A model generated the notes under the pieces. It made no database searches. It saw only the letters and a program-made list of their open reading frames with translations, and was not told where the DNA came from. The position numbers and the translations under genes are program-made. Below, piece after piece: positions 22,474 through 35,203 of a stretch of DNA of 64,000 nt; the stretch's first letter is position 1, and every line of letters begins with the position of its first letter. This stretch comes from Hawksworthiomyces lignivorus (lineage: Eukaryota > Ascomycota > Sordariomycetes > Ophiostomatales > Ophiostomataceae), in the NCBI GenBank assembly GCA_002917075.1, contig NTMA01000066.1, forward strand, positions 62,001-126,000, read 5' to 3'.

Positions 22474-25400
22474 CACGAAGATATGCACCCTACAATTTTC
22501 GAAGTGTCCAGATCCGAGTTGGCTAATTCTAGTCTACGAAAAGTTCAATTCAATAGCATGACTCAGCTCCCATCAGTAAAATATATCTAACGCTTCAAGA
22601 TAACCTAACGGTCGTTGTGATATTATTGCATGTACAAGCTTAGAGAGTCTCCTAATAACCCCCTATACGTGTGGGCATCATATCAATTCTTAGCAGAAAT
22701 TAAAGAAGAGGAAGAACCTCAAATAGCGACGAGCCTGAGTTCATGATGTCACACAATGACAATATAAAGAAGGAATCACTAGGAGCTTGAGCAAAGTCTT
22801 CTAACATAGGCTTAATTTGCACCATTTACCTCTTTTTCCTTTCGGTAGCCTCCAACTGTAATCCTAGAGACAATCAATGCTTTCCATTTCAATACTACCA
22901 CCCTAATGGATTTGGTTCCTGAACTACAATATATACAAATACCAGAACTCCTAGCTAAGGAAGCACTTCACGGAGAGAAATGGAATTTAGGACATATATC
23001 TCTGTAGCCAAAGCGAAATTCAGACCTTCCTGTAAAGAAATCCATACCGAGACTTATTTGGCCCTATGCTGATGGAATAACAAATCTTATCTGGCTCTCT
23101 GGAGTTCTAAGTGGTGTCAAAACTACCTAGTCAGCTAAATCGCACAATTAACTATGCTTACTATTGCACAATCCATCATAACATTGTTTAATGTTGCCTA
23201 CAATGCACATCACTACTGAGTTGTGACATTCGATGGGACATCGATGTTGATTACGAATTAATTGTGCAGTTGCAGTATCTTCCGCATAAACTCCATTTTC
23301 TACAGACGATATAATTCTAGCGGCTATCCCCCTAGTAATAACCAGGCTTGCAAAAGACTATCGGCTTATATGATGCCAAGTTAGCACTGTAGACTAGTTA
23401 CGGGCGAGGATAGCAGTCTCCAGCTGTACTAACGAAAGCTTATTTAACGGTAATAAGAGCTGTGTAATGTGCCATGACGGCACAACTTTGCATCCATTAA
23501 CGGAATCGTAAATACTCTCCAGCCATTTGTTTAATCATTTTAGGCATTTGCAATTAAGCTGCCTCTAATCTTCCAAGCCCTACCACAGAATAAAAAAATA
23601 CATTTCCGAGTAGACTCTGGTCTCTTCATCTGCAGAACAATTGAGTTAATATTCGTGTCGTACAGGTACATATTATACGTCAGCGCGCTCTGGAGCTGCT
23701 TTTTATAGGATAAAATTATGTCCCAGTACATGCATAGCAACGCTTGAAGCATTGCTAAGGCAAAGCCAGCCATACAAAGAGCCAATATCACAAGCAGCCA
23801 GAGTATATGCAAAAAGCCTTTGAGTACAGAATTATTTCTTAGTTTTGTGTGAGTTATATCGGAAAGGCATGAATATACGTGTACGCAAAACATAATTACA
23901 GAGCAGGCCATCTGTTAAAAATTTACATCCCAATATGGCGTCAGCTTGTGGGTTGCTTCCCAACGCATCCTCTCGTCCCATCAAGTTATCATTTCTGCTT
24001 CAAGGTTAGTACGTAACTCACTTGAAAAACTCTAAGTGGTTTTGATATAGAAGGGCCTAGCGCGATTTGAATTACCAAGACATCCATGCAATATGCCCTA
24101 GGCTGGGGGACTTTCACCATGTTGTTTTTGGTAATTTTTGCGAGGGCTGCATATCGTGTCACAACCCAATGCACAACTATGGAGAAAAGGTCCACTTCGG
24201 TACATTTTGTCTTGGTCACAATCCCGTCATCTCGCGCAAATACTTTGTTGAATGTGTATGTACTGTAGGTAGACAAGAAAATTAAAGATGGTGTGAGCGA
24301 GTGCTTTGCAGAAGAAAGTCGAAATGATGGGACCAAACCGTAGGGTAGTCTTCATATTTCTTTCCTCCTTTTTTCTTTTCCTTTTCCTTAACGACAAGGA
24401 TTTGATAAGAGTCTCAAGTGGATGTCGATTTTTTGACACTATGAGTTCCATTAAACGATAATGCATGTAGGATCATTTCTCCAAAGAGGTTAAGATAATC
24501 GCAGGTAACAGAGTCTTATGCACATATTTCGATACACTCTATCACACCTCTCCCTTTCAGATTGATTTTTCCTTGGCTTTGATATAGTTTATTGTGCAAA
24601 AGTTTTGATTTAGAATACAAATTATACCTACAGATTCATAGTGAGGCTCAGGAATTCTTTTAGCTTGCTCCTTCTGTCACTAGCTATTAAGCTCTCCTTA
24701 TTACCCGGCATTTTCGCCAGTCTATTATCCTCAGCGACCCTAGTTCGATCTCAACTCGGGTTCTTGTCTTGGTGATTCGACTAGAGTTGCTCATTGTCTC
24801 ATGTGAGGTTCAGAACCTCGCACTTCTTATTGACTAACCGATGACCATTTCAATAGAAGGTTTGAATAGGTATTTTGTTGGTAAAACATAAGAACCCTCC
24901 TACGTAGTAGCTTCAGGTTTGGGCACGAGTACATTGTTCAATAATATGCAACCGCGTGTATATATACAAAAACACAGAGCTGTATAGTTAACAAGAAGCA
25001 AGAGTTTTTATCCATTTGCAATAACCGAAGCTCTCCCCAATTTAGAGCCACGTCAGAGGGTTTACTGATTTCCCCCTCTTTGGCTTCTGGACTGAATCTA
25101 TTACATGCGACATGCTATAAGTGTCTTGTAGGCCTAAGTAGATATATTGCGGTTGGGGTTCACACTTTAAGGGTGCTGGACTCATCTAGTGCAAGAAACT
25201 CGTAGCTAGATGGCACAGACAAGGCTTGCTATGTACCAACCTGCCTACCCCTCAAGTCACACTGCTTGAAAACCCATGCAAAGCAGTGGCAGAGGAGGGC
25301 TAATTCACGTTTCTCGAGCGAATGCTAGCAGTTTATTTTTCGTCGAATGCTGACTTTATAACGGGCTCCAAGGAACTGCAAAAATCTATATTAGCAGCAC

Positions 25401-28400
25401 ATCAATGTGCGAGGCTTTGAATTGTCTTCTCCTTTATAACACAAATACCAATACCATATCATATTAAGAGCCGCTGTTGGCCAGGCGGGCAGCCACAAAA
25501 AGAGATAATTATAGCCACACAGTTCACAACCCCGATGATCCGCATCCCAACGATATTCGAGCGTTATTGTGTAATTTGCAAGCAAAGAGGTTTGGTTTGT
25601 ATTCTACATAGAAAATATGAAAACGTCAGAAATTGAAAGTAAATGCTTGTATATCATAGGTCCTATGACTATTGGAATTTTAAAAGTATATAAAGCAATT
25701 AGGTCATATGTCCATAATATCGTTATGTGCTCACTACATGTCGCGCTTCCCTGGCCCATCACTTAGTTGTGGCATGCAATGCTTCGCGAGCAGATAGTTA
25801 AAAAACATGGAATATGTAACAAGCTTTGAGAATCTTCACACACAGAAATAATATTGTTAAAGCTCTCTTCTTTTCTTTTCTTTTCTTTTCTTTTCCTTTC
25901 TTTACATCAAAACTCCAGAGACAGCCTACTGGGTGGCTTGCCTCCGGCTGTGGTGATTTCAATGATGACTGAAAAATAATATCTGAAAATTACCATGTAG
26001 TATATTTACATATAAACGCATAGGTACTAGCAAGTCATGTCCTTTGGAAATCACACTTGTAGATACTTTTATCATAATACTAGCTATATTATCATGAAAT
26101 GAATTAGAGGCTAGCGCATATGAAGCATCAAAGCAATATGGAAGAGCAACTAGTTACATTTGCAATCCGTTATTAGAACATCATGTTTTGATACGAAACC
26201 AAAAGTCTAGCACTGAATTATTTTACATCAGCAGGCAACAAGCTTGGTCGAGTCTTTCTTGTCCATTCTTTGTATAGCAATTTGCAATCGGAGTCCGTTG
26301 AATCCCTCAAAAGTACCTTAAGGATATAATAGTCTCTCAGAGTAGTATGGCAGAATGAATGTAGCTCAAGAACGCAAATATGAGCGATGATGTAGGTGGT
26401 GTGTGAGTGACTAACACAAGCTTAATTTTTTTCCCCCCAATTATCCCTGATTCAAGTATATGTTCTCTGTACTATTCATTTTCTTCTTCAGTTCCTCTTC
26501 CGTTGACTATTGCTTTATTTTACTTGAAGTCTAAGTCTCGTTCACATATCCACAGCATTAACCAAAAGGAAGCACCGAAAATGGGTGATAATTATTGTCA
26601 AAAATTCCATGTCTCCAACATCCTTCCCTGACTTATTATTGCTTTGGCTTACTGTACCATTTATTTAATCCATCATCTGATGAAATTTATCCTTAATGAA
26701 ACCATAAGGTGACTGCGTGTGGTGTTTTTTTATTTTATTTTTATTTATTTATTTTTAAACAACTCCCAAATCATAATAGAGTCGTATAAAGATGTTTAGA
26801 TATGCAAAATTTTTGCTGCTGGTAAAAGTTGTGTGCTAAATTTGAACATTGCGTTTTAAATATATGTTACTAAATGCAGTGTTGTGAAATGAACTTAAAA
26901 TACACCATATAAACATCTAAGCTTTGAAACATGTGCTGGGTTTATTTGAGGCTTATAAAAAGCTCACTTTGAACAATAGTGGAATGATAGATGTCATTGT
27001 AGTTTACAATAGCAATGTACGTAGCTTAAAAATGGAAAACAAAAATTAAATAAACAAGCGTAGTTAATTGATAGAGATACTCATTGAAAAGATATGAACG
27101 CAAGCCAAAATGGAGAGAGAATATCGTCAGTAAAATATAAGAGCTGCGTTCCATACAAGTCTATGGGTTAGAACTACCATCATCCTGACTCGCCTTTTGC
27201 GAGTATACAGTTCTTCAGTTCTTCTTTCGATGTAATTTAATTTATATATAATGCATGTACGTATGCAGAATGCAATACTGAAAAGATTTGTTTACCGAGT
27301 TAATGCCAAGGCGGTAGAACCAAAAGGCAAGGTCAGAACAGGTAAAGAGGTTGTCGGCTCGAATTTTTCCGCTTCTCAACATCTTGTTAATTAAGATAAC
27401 TCTTTCTTTCTTCTTTCCATTATTAGTATCTACGAGAGAGAGGCACTTATGCACTTAAGTGTTTGGCTTAGCCACCATAAATATTGGTTAACTTATATTG
27501 TCATAGTTTTGTTCTTTTTGCATCAATGACTAGAAGTTTCTTTCACTCTGATTTTCCATTCTCAGAAACGAGGCTGCTTGTGGTCAGACCGTCCACTCTT
27601 TGTCTTCCTTTGGCAAAGGTTTTTAGCGATATGAGAGCCAATATAGCACAGTTTAGTTAAGGAAAAGAGAGAGACAAAATAGAAGCTTGGTCTTTGGCAA
27701 TCCGTACGGCCTCCAGTGCGCAACCAAGTGCAGCGTATTGTTCTGTAACTCTTAGTCATTTTGCAAAGAACCGAAGTTTAGAATAGGCCGCAATACCGTG
27801 CAGATTAATTGACATTCAGTACGAGAAATTTCAGTGTCTCTCACATATTACGAGCAACAGAGTATCAACAGAAACAAATATAAACAACTTAAACCTAAAT
27901 TCTAGGGACTCATATTGCATGCTGACTGCGCCAAGTGTTACTCTGAAAGCAGAATTTATCTTTTTTTCTCATCCGATTACACCTCCGATGTCATCTACGC
28001 GTAATTGAAGCAGCGAAGTATCCGGCACCACTTGCAGCGGTACCAACATTAATCCAGAATATGCGGAGCGCTGCACTTTAGCTTTTGCTTAGTATTTTAC
28101 GCTATCGCTCTTTTACTGCTTCCTTTTGCTTCTTATGCTTCCTTATCATGTCGTATGCTCTTCAGATTACCCATAATACTGTTTCTTCTCTCAAATAGAG
28201 ACCTCATTCGTGTTGATTTTCACCATTTTAGTAACCCATCACATATTCCAATTTAAGTTTCTTAGAGACTCTGTTTCAGAAGCGAGATTTTCATTTCATA
28301 ACTTAAGGGAGGGCCATATCATGATTTTAAGGCTCACAAGCTATATGAAGCATATTTCTCGCATTATTCCGGGAGTGGAAGGCACATGCAGCCAGACATC

Positions 28401-29851
28401 TTAACCAGAACAGCATCGTGCATTTTAGCAAGCTTAAATATCGACTTTGTTAACAAGGTCGAACCAGAGAGAATACAGTATGTTGTTGATGCCAATTTCA
28501 ATTCTTTTGGAAGCGACGAATTTATAAGACCCTCTGAATTGCTCCTGCTATTGCTATAAAATGTCAGGTGTTATTTTGCTTGTCTTTTTAAGCCGCGCAT
28601 TCATGTGGTGATCTAATGTTTATGTTTCTGAATATTGGACAGAGCAGAATTAATACAGAACTAATTCTGAAAAGTGGAAGGTAAACAACAATGCTTGTGA
28701 GGCGAGTATGATATACGAGGAGAAAGAAGCATGATCAATTAAACTGCATGCGAATTGGTTAAAGAAGCTCAGAAATTTTATCTATCTGCGAGCATGAAGA
28801 TCTCATCTTAGTTGATGCGGAAAATGGTCAACATCATGATTAGCCACTACCGAGTTAATACCGTGGAAATCTCCTACAATCCCTTTTGGTTTTCACAGCA
28901 AAAGCTAACTTATGGAAATGCCGCCATTTCATAAGTATTTTTAAATATGGGCGAAGTTAGAAATCAGTTGCAAAAGAAACAGCAGCATCGACAACAATAA
29001 AAAAAATGTAGTCTTTTGAAGAGGGTATTTAAAAGAGAACATTGAGCCGTCGGACTACCCCTGACTTTTGTCCGTAGTTTAAAGCAGAACCCTGTCCATG
29101 TCTCCTTTAGCTATTCAAGAAAAGGAAAATAAAAAATCCATCCATACAGCAACGCTGACAGTCAGAGGAGAAGCAACGCCACAGAAAAAGAGGCTTTACG
29201 TTTTGGCGTTCCTTAATTAGACGTACTAGAATTGTAAAGTAAAAGATAAGAAGGATAAAGAACCTCGCAAATGGGAGTATGTACATCTGAGTTCCAAATT
29301 TGGTTTTTATATTCATGTCATTATTATGCCCTTTTTCTTTCTACTCTATGATGAATGCCATTCAAGAGCGGCGAAATTTGACACGACATTCCATGGCCGC
29401 TTACCTGGTAGTCGCTTAATAGAATCACATCTTCCTACTGCCATAAGTGCATCGCCCATAGGTAATATGTTGTAATGTTTCGGATACGGTGAGACATTCA
29501 GGACAATAACGCTTTCCTAGGAATATATACATACAATTTGCTATAGAAAAGTTGATAGTTATTCAATACGAAGATATACTTCAACATAAGTAGTTTGTGA
29601 ACAAAGAACAAAAAGAGGGATTGTACGACCGTCTCCAATAAAAGACTACTTATGGCTAAGACAAAACCTAAAATAAGATAAAAGTCGATATGCATTGAAA
29701 TCGACATATAAAGGTAAAACTTCGCAGATCTCGACGAAACTAACGTTGTAAGATTTCCCTCAACTTTCGATTCACTGCCTGAAGTACACCGTCTTCCACC
29801 TTCATATGGGGATAAGTTAAAAACAAGAGAAAAGCGGAATAAATACGGAGG
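22474..29851. other. Gene-free block, right AT-rich part
   Basis: About 7.4 kb with no supportable gene. The sequence looks more AT-rich than the coding parts of the window, especially 26400-29700. The longest open frame (23540-23911, minus, 123 codons) has a hydrophobic centre but no family resemblance. No TE protein, tRNA or rRNA was noticed. The block ends at the 3' end of the Lon gene. Confidence 0.5.
25867..25904. repeat. (TTTTC)n pyrimidine microsatellite
   Basis: About seven units of the pentanucleotide TTTTC, slightly imperfect at the right end, lie inside the gene-free block. Confidence 0.92.
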
Positions 29852-32800
29852 CTACAAACGACTCTCAACAACTGGATACTGATGAGCTCCAGGGAATTGT
29901 GCATCTGGCCACACATAGCGTATGGCCTCCCAAATGTGACTAACAAGAAATATTTGAGTCAGCCATTCAGTCTAAATCGAGAAAACGATGGAAAATGATA
30001 AAGAATTAAATACCTGACGTGAATAATTTCTAGGCCGCCTTTTACTTCTTGAGGGACATCTTTGATGTCCTTGCGATTCTGCGCAGGCAGCAGCACCGTC
30101 TTAACGCCTGCTCGTAGCGCCCCGATAAGTTTCTCCTTGATTCCGCCCACGGCAGTAATCCTGCCTCTGAGCGTGATCTCACCCTGCAAAACGACAACGG
30201 AAAGCATCAGCAATACGGAAATATCCAAGCAAACAGGTGCAAGTCAAACGTCAGCTACTTACCGTCATGGCTAAACTAGGAGGGACTGCCTTGCCGGAAA
30301 ATAATGAGATGAGTGCAATGGCTTGAGCGACGCCGCTACTTGGGCCATCCTTGGGAATCGAGCCAGAAGGACAATGAACATGGATGTTGCGCTGGTGAAG
30401 GATGTCTTCAACAGGATCATGCGTTAAGCCCAGCTCAAATGCATGGGATTTTACCCAGGAAAGGGCAACCTCAACGCTCTCCTTGAGAACGTCACCAAGC
30501 TTTCCTGTGAGCTGGACTCGGCCATTGCCTGGCATGTCTGCTACTTCAATAAACAGGATGCTTCCATTCCCACCAGAGCTATATGCAACCAACCCTGTGA
30601 CAATGCCGGGCCGACTGGTCTCCTCGGTAATCTCTTCTTCAAATTTCTCAATACCTAGAATCCGCTCTAAATCTTCAAGAGTGAGCTGAGGTTGGTATGA
30701 GTCAAGCTTTCCACCATCCTTAGCTTCGGCGTATTCGACAGCTTTGGCGCGACAAACAGATCCAATCTCTCGTTCGAGGTTACGCACACCTGCCTCCCGA
30801 GTGTACGAATCGATGACTTTAGAGATGACAATTTCATCTAGATCAACTTGTTCTGCAGTTAAACCGTTGACGCGGATCTGCTTCGGAATCAGATACTGCA
30901 TTGCAATGTGCTTCTTTTCTAGCGTGGTGTAGCCCGGTAAATGGATCATCTCCATGCGGTCCAACAAGGGTGCTGGAATAGTATCAAGGGTGTTTGCCGT
31001 AGCAATAAAGAGAACTTTGCTCAAATCATAGGGAACGGAGAGGTAGTGGTCAACAAATGTGTGGTTCTGCTCAGGATCCAACACTTCTAGCATGGCGGCC
31101 GATGGGTCACCGTGAAAGTTGGAAGTGCCAATCTTGTCAATTTCGTCAAGCAAAAAAACTGGATTGGCCACGCCGACTCTCCGAAGACCCTGAATAATTA
31201 ATCCCGGCATGGCTGCTACATATGTCCTTCGGTGACCACGTATTTCGGCTTCGTCCCGGACACCACCCAATGAAATTCGGTGAAACTTGCGACCAAGAGA
31301 CGTAGCCACCGATCGAGCTAGGCTAGTCTTACCAACACCCGGTGGTCCAACGAGGAGAAGAATAGGTGACTTGTCCATCATACGCTTTCCATGAAGGGAG
31401 TGCAATTTCGCCTCTGCAGAGACTATTTTATCGTGAGCGAGGGTCGTTTTAGTACCTTGGTTCAATGACGATGCCTCAAGTGGCTCGTCTGCTGCTGCTT
31501 TTGCAAGATCTAATTCCCTCTCAGCATCCCGAATTTGCGAGTCTACTTCCTCATTCACGGCCTGCTTGAGACGCAAAACGGCAAGGTATTCTAGCAGCCG
31601 CTTTTTGACCTTCTCTAGGCCGTAGTGATCGTTATCTAGCTGAGCACGTGCTTTTGCCAGTGTACCAGGTCCAAGATGATCGTCTGTCACATTTGACCAT
31701 GGAATTTCAGCCAGTATCTCTAGGTAACTTCGGATGACGCTATACTCTGCTTGTGCTGGCGCCATCTTCTTAAGTCGTTTAAGCTCGCGCTCGGCAGCTT
31801 TCAAGGCTTCGGGGTTTAGTTGTGCAGCTTCAAGTCTCTTTTCCAGTTCATCGATTTCATCAGGCTCCTGCTGATCTTGTTGTTGACGGAATCCACCGCC
31901 AGGGCCTAAAAATCCATTCCCATTGCTAACACCGCCACCAAAATTCGTGCCTGATGGTAAAACAAAGCCAGGAGGCGGTATCAGAATATTTAAAGGCATA
32001 TTCTGGTTATGTTTTGGCTGCGGCAGACTCTGCTTCAAAGGATCCCAGATTTGTTTTCTACCATCCCTATCATCGTCATCGATAGATATTGTAGTAATCT
32101 TGACGCTATTCCGGATATTGCCAATTTGTCGCTCAAGAAGTTCAACTACCTTGGCCACACGTTTCTTTACCTCGAAAAGTGCCAATACTTGTAGCTTCTC
32201 CTCATATGAAGCCACAACGATGTTAGTCATAAAGTCGGCAAGAACGCCTGCTTCAGAAATGGTTTTGTTGACGATGAAAGAATCGAGCCGCCTAGCAAGC
32301 AACGGTGTAAATATCGAGTGCGATCGATCTGGCGCAATGATGGCAGCGACACGAAGCACTTGCGCCAGCTCTCGCGAAGCACCTTTGAGTTTCTGGAAGA
32401 GCTCGAATAGAGCTGAATCGGAAATATTAACTGTAGAAAACAAATAAGATATATACTCTAAAGTAAAAAAGGGACAAAGAATATATTCTTACTCTCATCG
32501 GAGTACAGGGTCACCTTGCCCTCGAAACAGGGCTGTTCCTGATAAATCTTATCGATCCAGACCCGTGATCGTCCCTCGACATGCAACGTAAATTCGCCTG
32601 CTTCACGACCCTCAATTTTGGATATCTTGGCGATGACTCCACAACTAAAGAGGTCCGACTTGGTCGACTTGCCAGCGATAAACTCTGGCGCGTTGCCTAG
32701 TTCTGTCATTCCAACTGCATTGACACCCCGGCTAAGCAGGAGCTGTCCCCGAGGCCCTACATAGGGCGAAGCCATAGGGACACAGACAACTGGTATTTCA

Positions 32801-32988
32801 TTAACGCCACGTATGGGTACATCTTCTTCGGACGCTTCGGCAGCGGCACGTGCGTAAATGCCGGCAAGGAGAGCAGGTATGTCGGGTCGGTTGGTACTAG
32901 CTGGAATGCGCTGGATGATGCCAGGGAAGAGTATGACACCCTTGGGCAGAGGTAGTATTGGCAGAGGCGAACTCTGATTTTTCGCCAT
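29852..32988 (-). CDS. Lon protease, peroxisomal type (PTS1-like C-terminus)
   Basis: Four exons (32988-32493, 32430-30263, 30183-30014, 29939-29852) encode 973 aa. The N-terminal substrate domain starts [20 protein letters not shown]. The AAA+ module has Walker [10 protein letters not shown] (about residue 528) and Walker [10 protein letters not shown] (about 589). The protease domain has the Ser/Lys dyad: PKDGPSSG (Ser about 862) and GGIKEKL (Lys about 903). The last exon, easily missed, reads [12 protein letters not shown] and ends in Ser-Arg-Leu, a type-1 peroxisomal targeting signal. The protein lacks an obvious mitochondrial presequence at the chosen ATG. An ATP-dependent peroxisomal quality-control protease is therefore likely. 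A glycine/glutamine-rich insert lies before the coiled coil. An in-frame upstream start (33147) exists, but the family's N-terminus fits 32988. Confidence 0.93.
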
Positions 32989-33708
32989 TATGAGTGGTGA
33001 TGCTGTCGAGAGATGAGAATGAGGACGAGGACAGAATATTGCAGTGAAATATGAAATTGCGAATTGGTGGCAGCGAGTTGAAAGCGGATCTAAATGACGT
33101 TTGCTCGGTTGTCTCGAATCGAAACTAGATATGCATGGGATATACAAAAGAACCCAGAACTCGCAGAACTATATCACATAGAAAGAAAGAAGAATAGTAA
33201 TTAAATAAATTGACAGCACGCCGTAAGGTGTTAGAGTATGTTGTATCGCCCCAAGAGCGTCGAAGCCCATAGAATTTCGTGATGACGATAACTATTAGTA
33301 GTATCAAATAACTAGCGGCTTCGGCTGTTGCTTACGGCTAGCCGAGGCATCTGTCTGGTTGCCCTTCTCTGGGTCAACAGTGCAACCTCCGCGTGGCTTT
33401 TTGCGGAACCAAAGTTCTATGTATTATTATGCAATTAAAGGTTATTCGTCAAAACAGGATTTTACACGCTTAATATTTTAGTGCTCTGCCCAACGAATGC
33501 CGTACCCCTCTATTGCGTGTAGGCGAAAATGGTCGCTTAATTGAAGTTTCGCGTCCGCGTCCTTTACGCGTCGCGCCCAACTTCTACATCATCTAGCATC
33601 ACAACTTATGTCGTTCTATTGTGAACAGCCGCAACCATCGTACTCAGAACAAGCAAAGCATATCTACAAGTTTCTAACAATAAATATACGAATTTTAGTC
33701 GATTTATA
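32989..33708. promoter_or_regulatory. Divergent promoter region, Lon and RPA2
   Basis: 720 bases lie between two divergent start codons. Two tandem copies of ACGCGTC-like sequence occur near 33550-33570 (CCGCGTCC, TTACGCGTCGCG), on the RPA2 side. ACGCGT is the core of the MCB element that drives S-phase genes in yeasts, which would suit a replication gene. This is suggestive only. Confidence 0.4.
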
Positions 33709-34745
33709 ATGGGTATGTATTTCCTCTTATTCCCCAGACTTCAGTTTTATTTACGCATCCTACTTTCCCAAAAAGGATGTTGTTACTTTCTGATGCTGAT
33801 CAGTGCTATACATTAAATAGCTTCCTATGGCGTATATACCAAACCTTCATATGGAGCAGATACCGGGGGCGATGGTGGTGGTTTTATGGCTGGTTCGCAA
33901 TCGGCCAGCCAAGGTGGACAAGGAGGACGGGTGAGCATTTACGTCTTCACTCCCTTATCCTTTCATGTTTTGAACTGTTACCTTATTCAGATTATTTTGC
34001 GACTTTGTTTCTAATTTTTAAGCTTTAGAACTATAATGAAGACTCTCTTCGACCTGTAACGATCAAACAGCTACTCGACACAGAAGAAGCATACCCAGGC
34101 GCCTCTGAATTTACTATCGATGGAGCCGTAGCTACGCAACTGACTATCGTCGGCCAGGTCCGTGCCGTCAACCCACAGCCAACCAACGTGACTTACCGAA
34201 TCGACGATGGTACGGGAACAATTGATGTAAAGAAGTGGGTGGATGCAGACAAAAATGAGGAGTCCGAAGCTCGCTTCGCTTTGGACCAGTACGTACGTGT
34301 CTTTGGCCGTCTCAAGCTCTTTAATCAGAAGCGATATGTTGGTGCTCATTTTCTGCGCGCTATCGATGATTATGACGAGGTCACGTACCATATGCTTGAG
34401 TGTACTTACGTGCACCTATGCCTGACTCGCGGCGCACCAGGCGACCAGGCCAATGGTGTCGGCAACGTCCCTCAGAAAGGCGAGGACAGCATGTTTGTAG
34501 ACCAAGACGGCGCGAGCTATGGTCTCGCCGGTGATGGTAGTGGCTCCCGCAGCTTTTCTGTCAACGGCCAGAAAGTGTACAATTTTTTGCGGAATATGTC
34601 GACAGGTAATGAGGGTGTCAACATCAATGTGATCATAAACGAATTAAAACTCGGCTACGGTCCTACGATGGCTGCAATCCAAGAGTTAACGGATAACAGC
34701 ATCATCTTCGCTACGGTTGACGATGAAACTTTTGCACTGATGTGA
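33709..34745 (+). CDS. RPA2: Replication protein A 32-kDa subunit
   Basis: Three exons (33709-33712, 33860-33930, 34029-34745) encode 263 aa. The first coding exon is only ATGG; the join gives MDTGGDGGGFMAGSQSASQG, the flexible Gly/Ser head typical of this subunit. The OB-fold follows: RPVTIKQLLD, TIVGQVRAVNPQPTNVTYRI, DDGTGTIDVKKW and YVRVFGRLKLFNQKRYV. The C-terminal winged helix is at about residues 195-263 (VYNFLRNMSTGNEGVNINVI, ending DNSIIFATVDDETFALM). RPA coats single-stranded DNA in replication, repair and recombination; this subunit joins the large and small subunits and recruits partners. The usual Ser-rich N-terminal phosphorylation region is short. The gene is convergent with the GNAT gene. 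Confidence 0.94.
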
Positions 34746-35203
34746 GGGATGTGGCTGGGGCCGGTTTGATTGCGGGATTGGGAAATCTTCGGCGTCTTGA
34801 GGTTTTTTTTTCCAACGTGTGAATTGCTTATCTGTGTTTCTTTCTACTATTTTCGGCAACCTCCTATTCAAAACGCTTCCGACAATAACTGCAGCGGCTC
34901 AAAAAATGTGTTCCTATGCTGAGTTATGACATAGCTCATGTAAGATAATGGTATATGAAGGATATAAAAGACCAAGGGGCTTGTTTTGCAATTTTTGTGA
35001 AGATATAAGCCTACTAGACGACTGCCGTGCTAACTGTAATATGATAGAACCTAATAATAAAAACAGAAGTTATTGTATACAATCTAGTTTGCATAAGGTC
35101 GAGAGACAAAGTGTTGACAGGACTGTTAAGAAACAACGAGCCCGTACAGACCGGGTTCGCTTTGTTCGCATGAAAGGCCACTATCTGAGCATCCTTGGCG
35201 GGT
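34746..35203. other. Convergent intergenic region
   Basis: 458 bases between the 3' ends of RPA2 and the GNAT gene. Small open frames overlap both ends but show nothing recognisable. Confidence 0.6.

Noticed and set aside
23540..23911. 123-codon minus-strand ORF with a hydrophobic centre
   Set aside because: AT-rich sequence, no domain, and no exon partners could be joined.
24785..24835. Palindrome around GAGGTTCAGAACCTC, looked at as a tRNA T-arm
   Set aside because: No acceptor stem, D-arm or anticodon arm at the right distances; simple palindrome.
13223..29851. Transposable element origin of the gene-free block
   Set aside because: No reverse transcriptase, integrase or transposase motif, terminal repeats or target duplications seen; very decayed elements cannot be excluded by eye.
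33125..33307. Upstream start of Lon at 33147 and adjacent small ORF
   Set aside because: The family-like N-terminus starts at 32988; upstream residues show no targeting signal.
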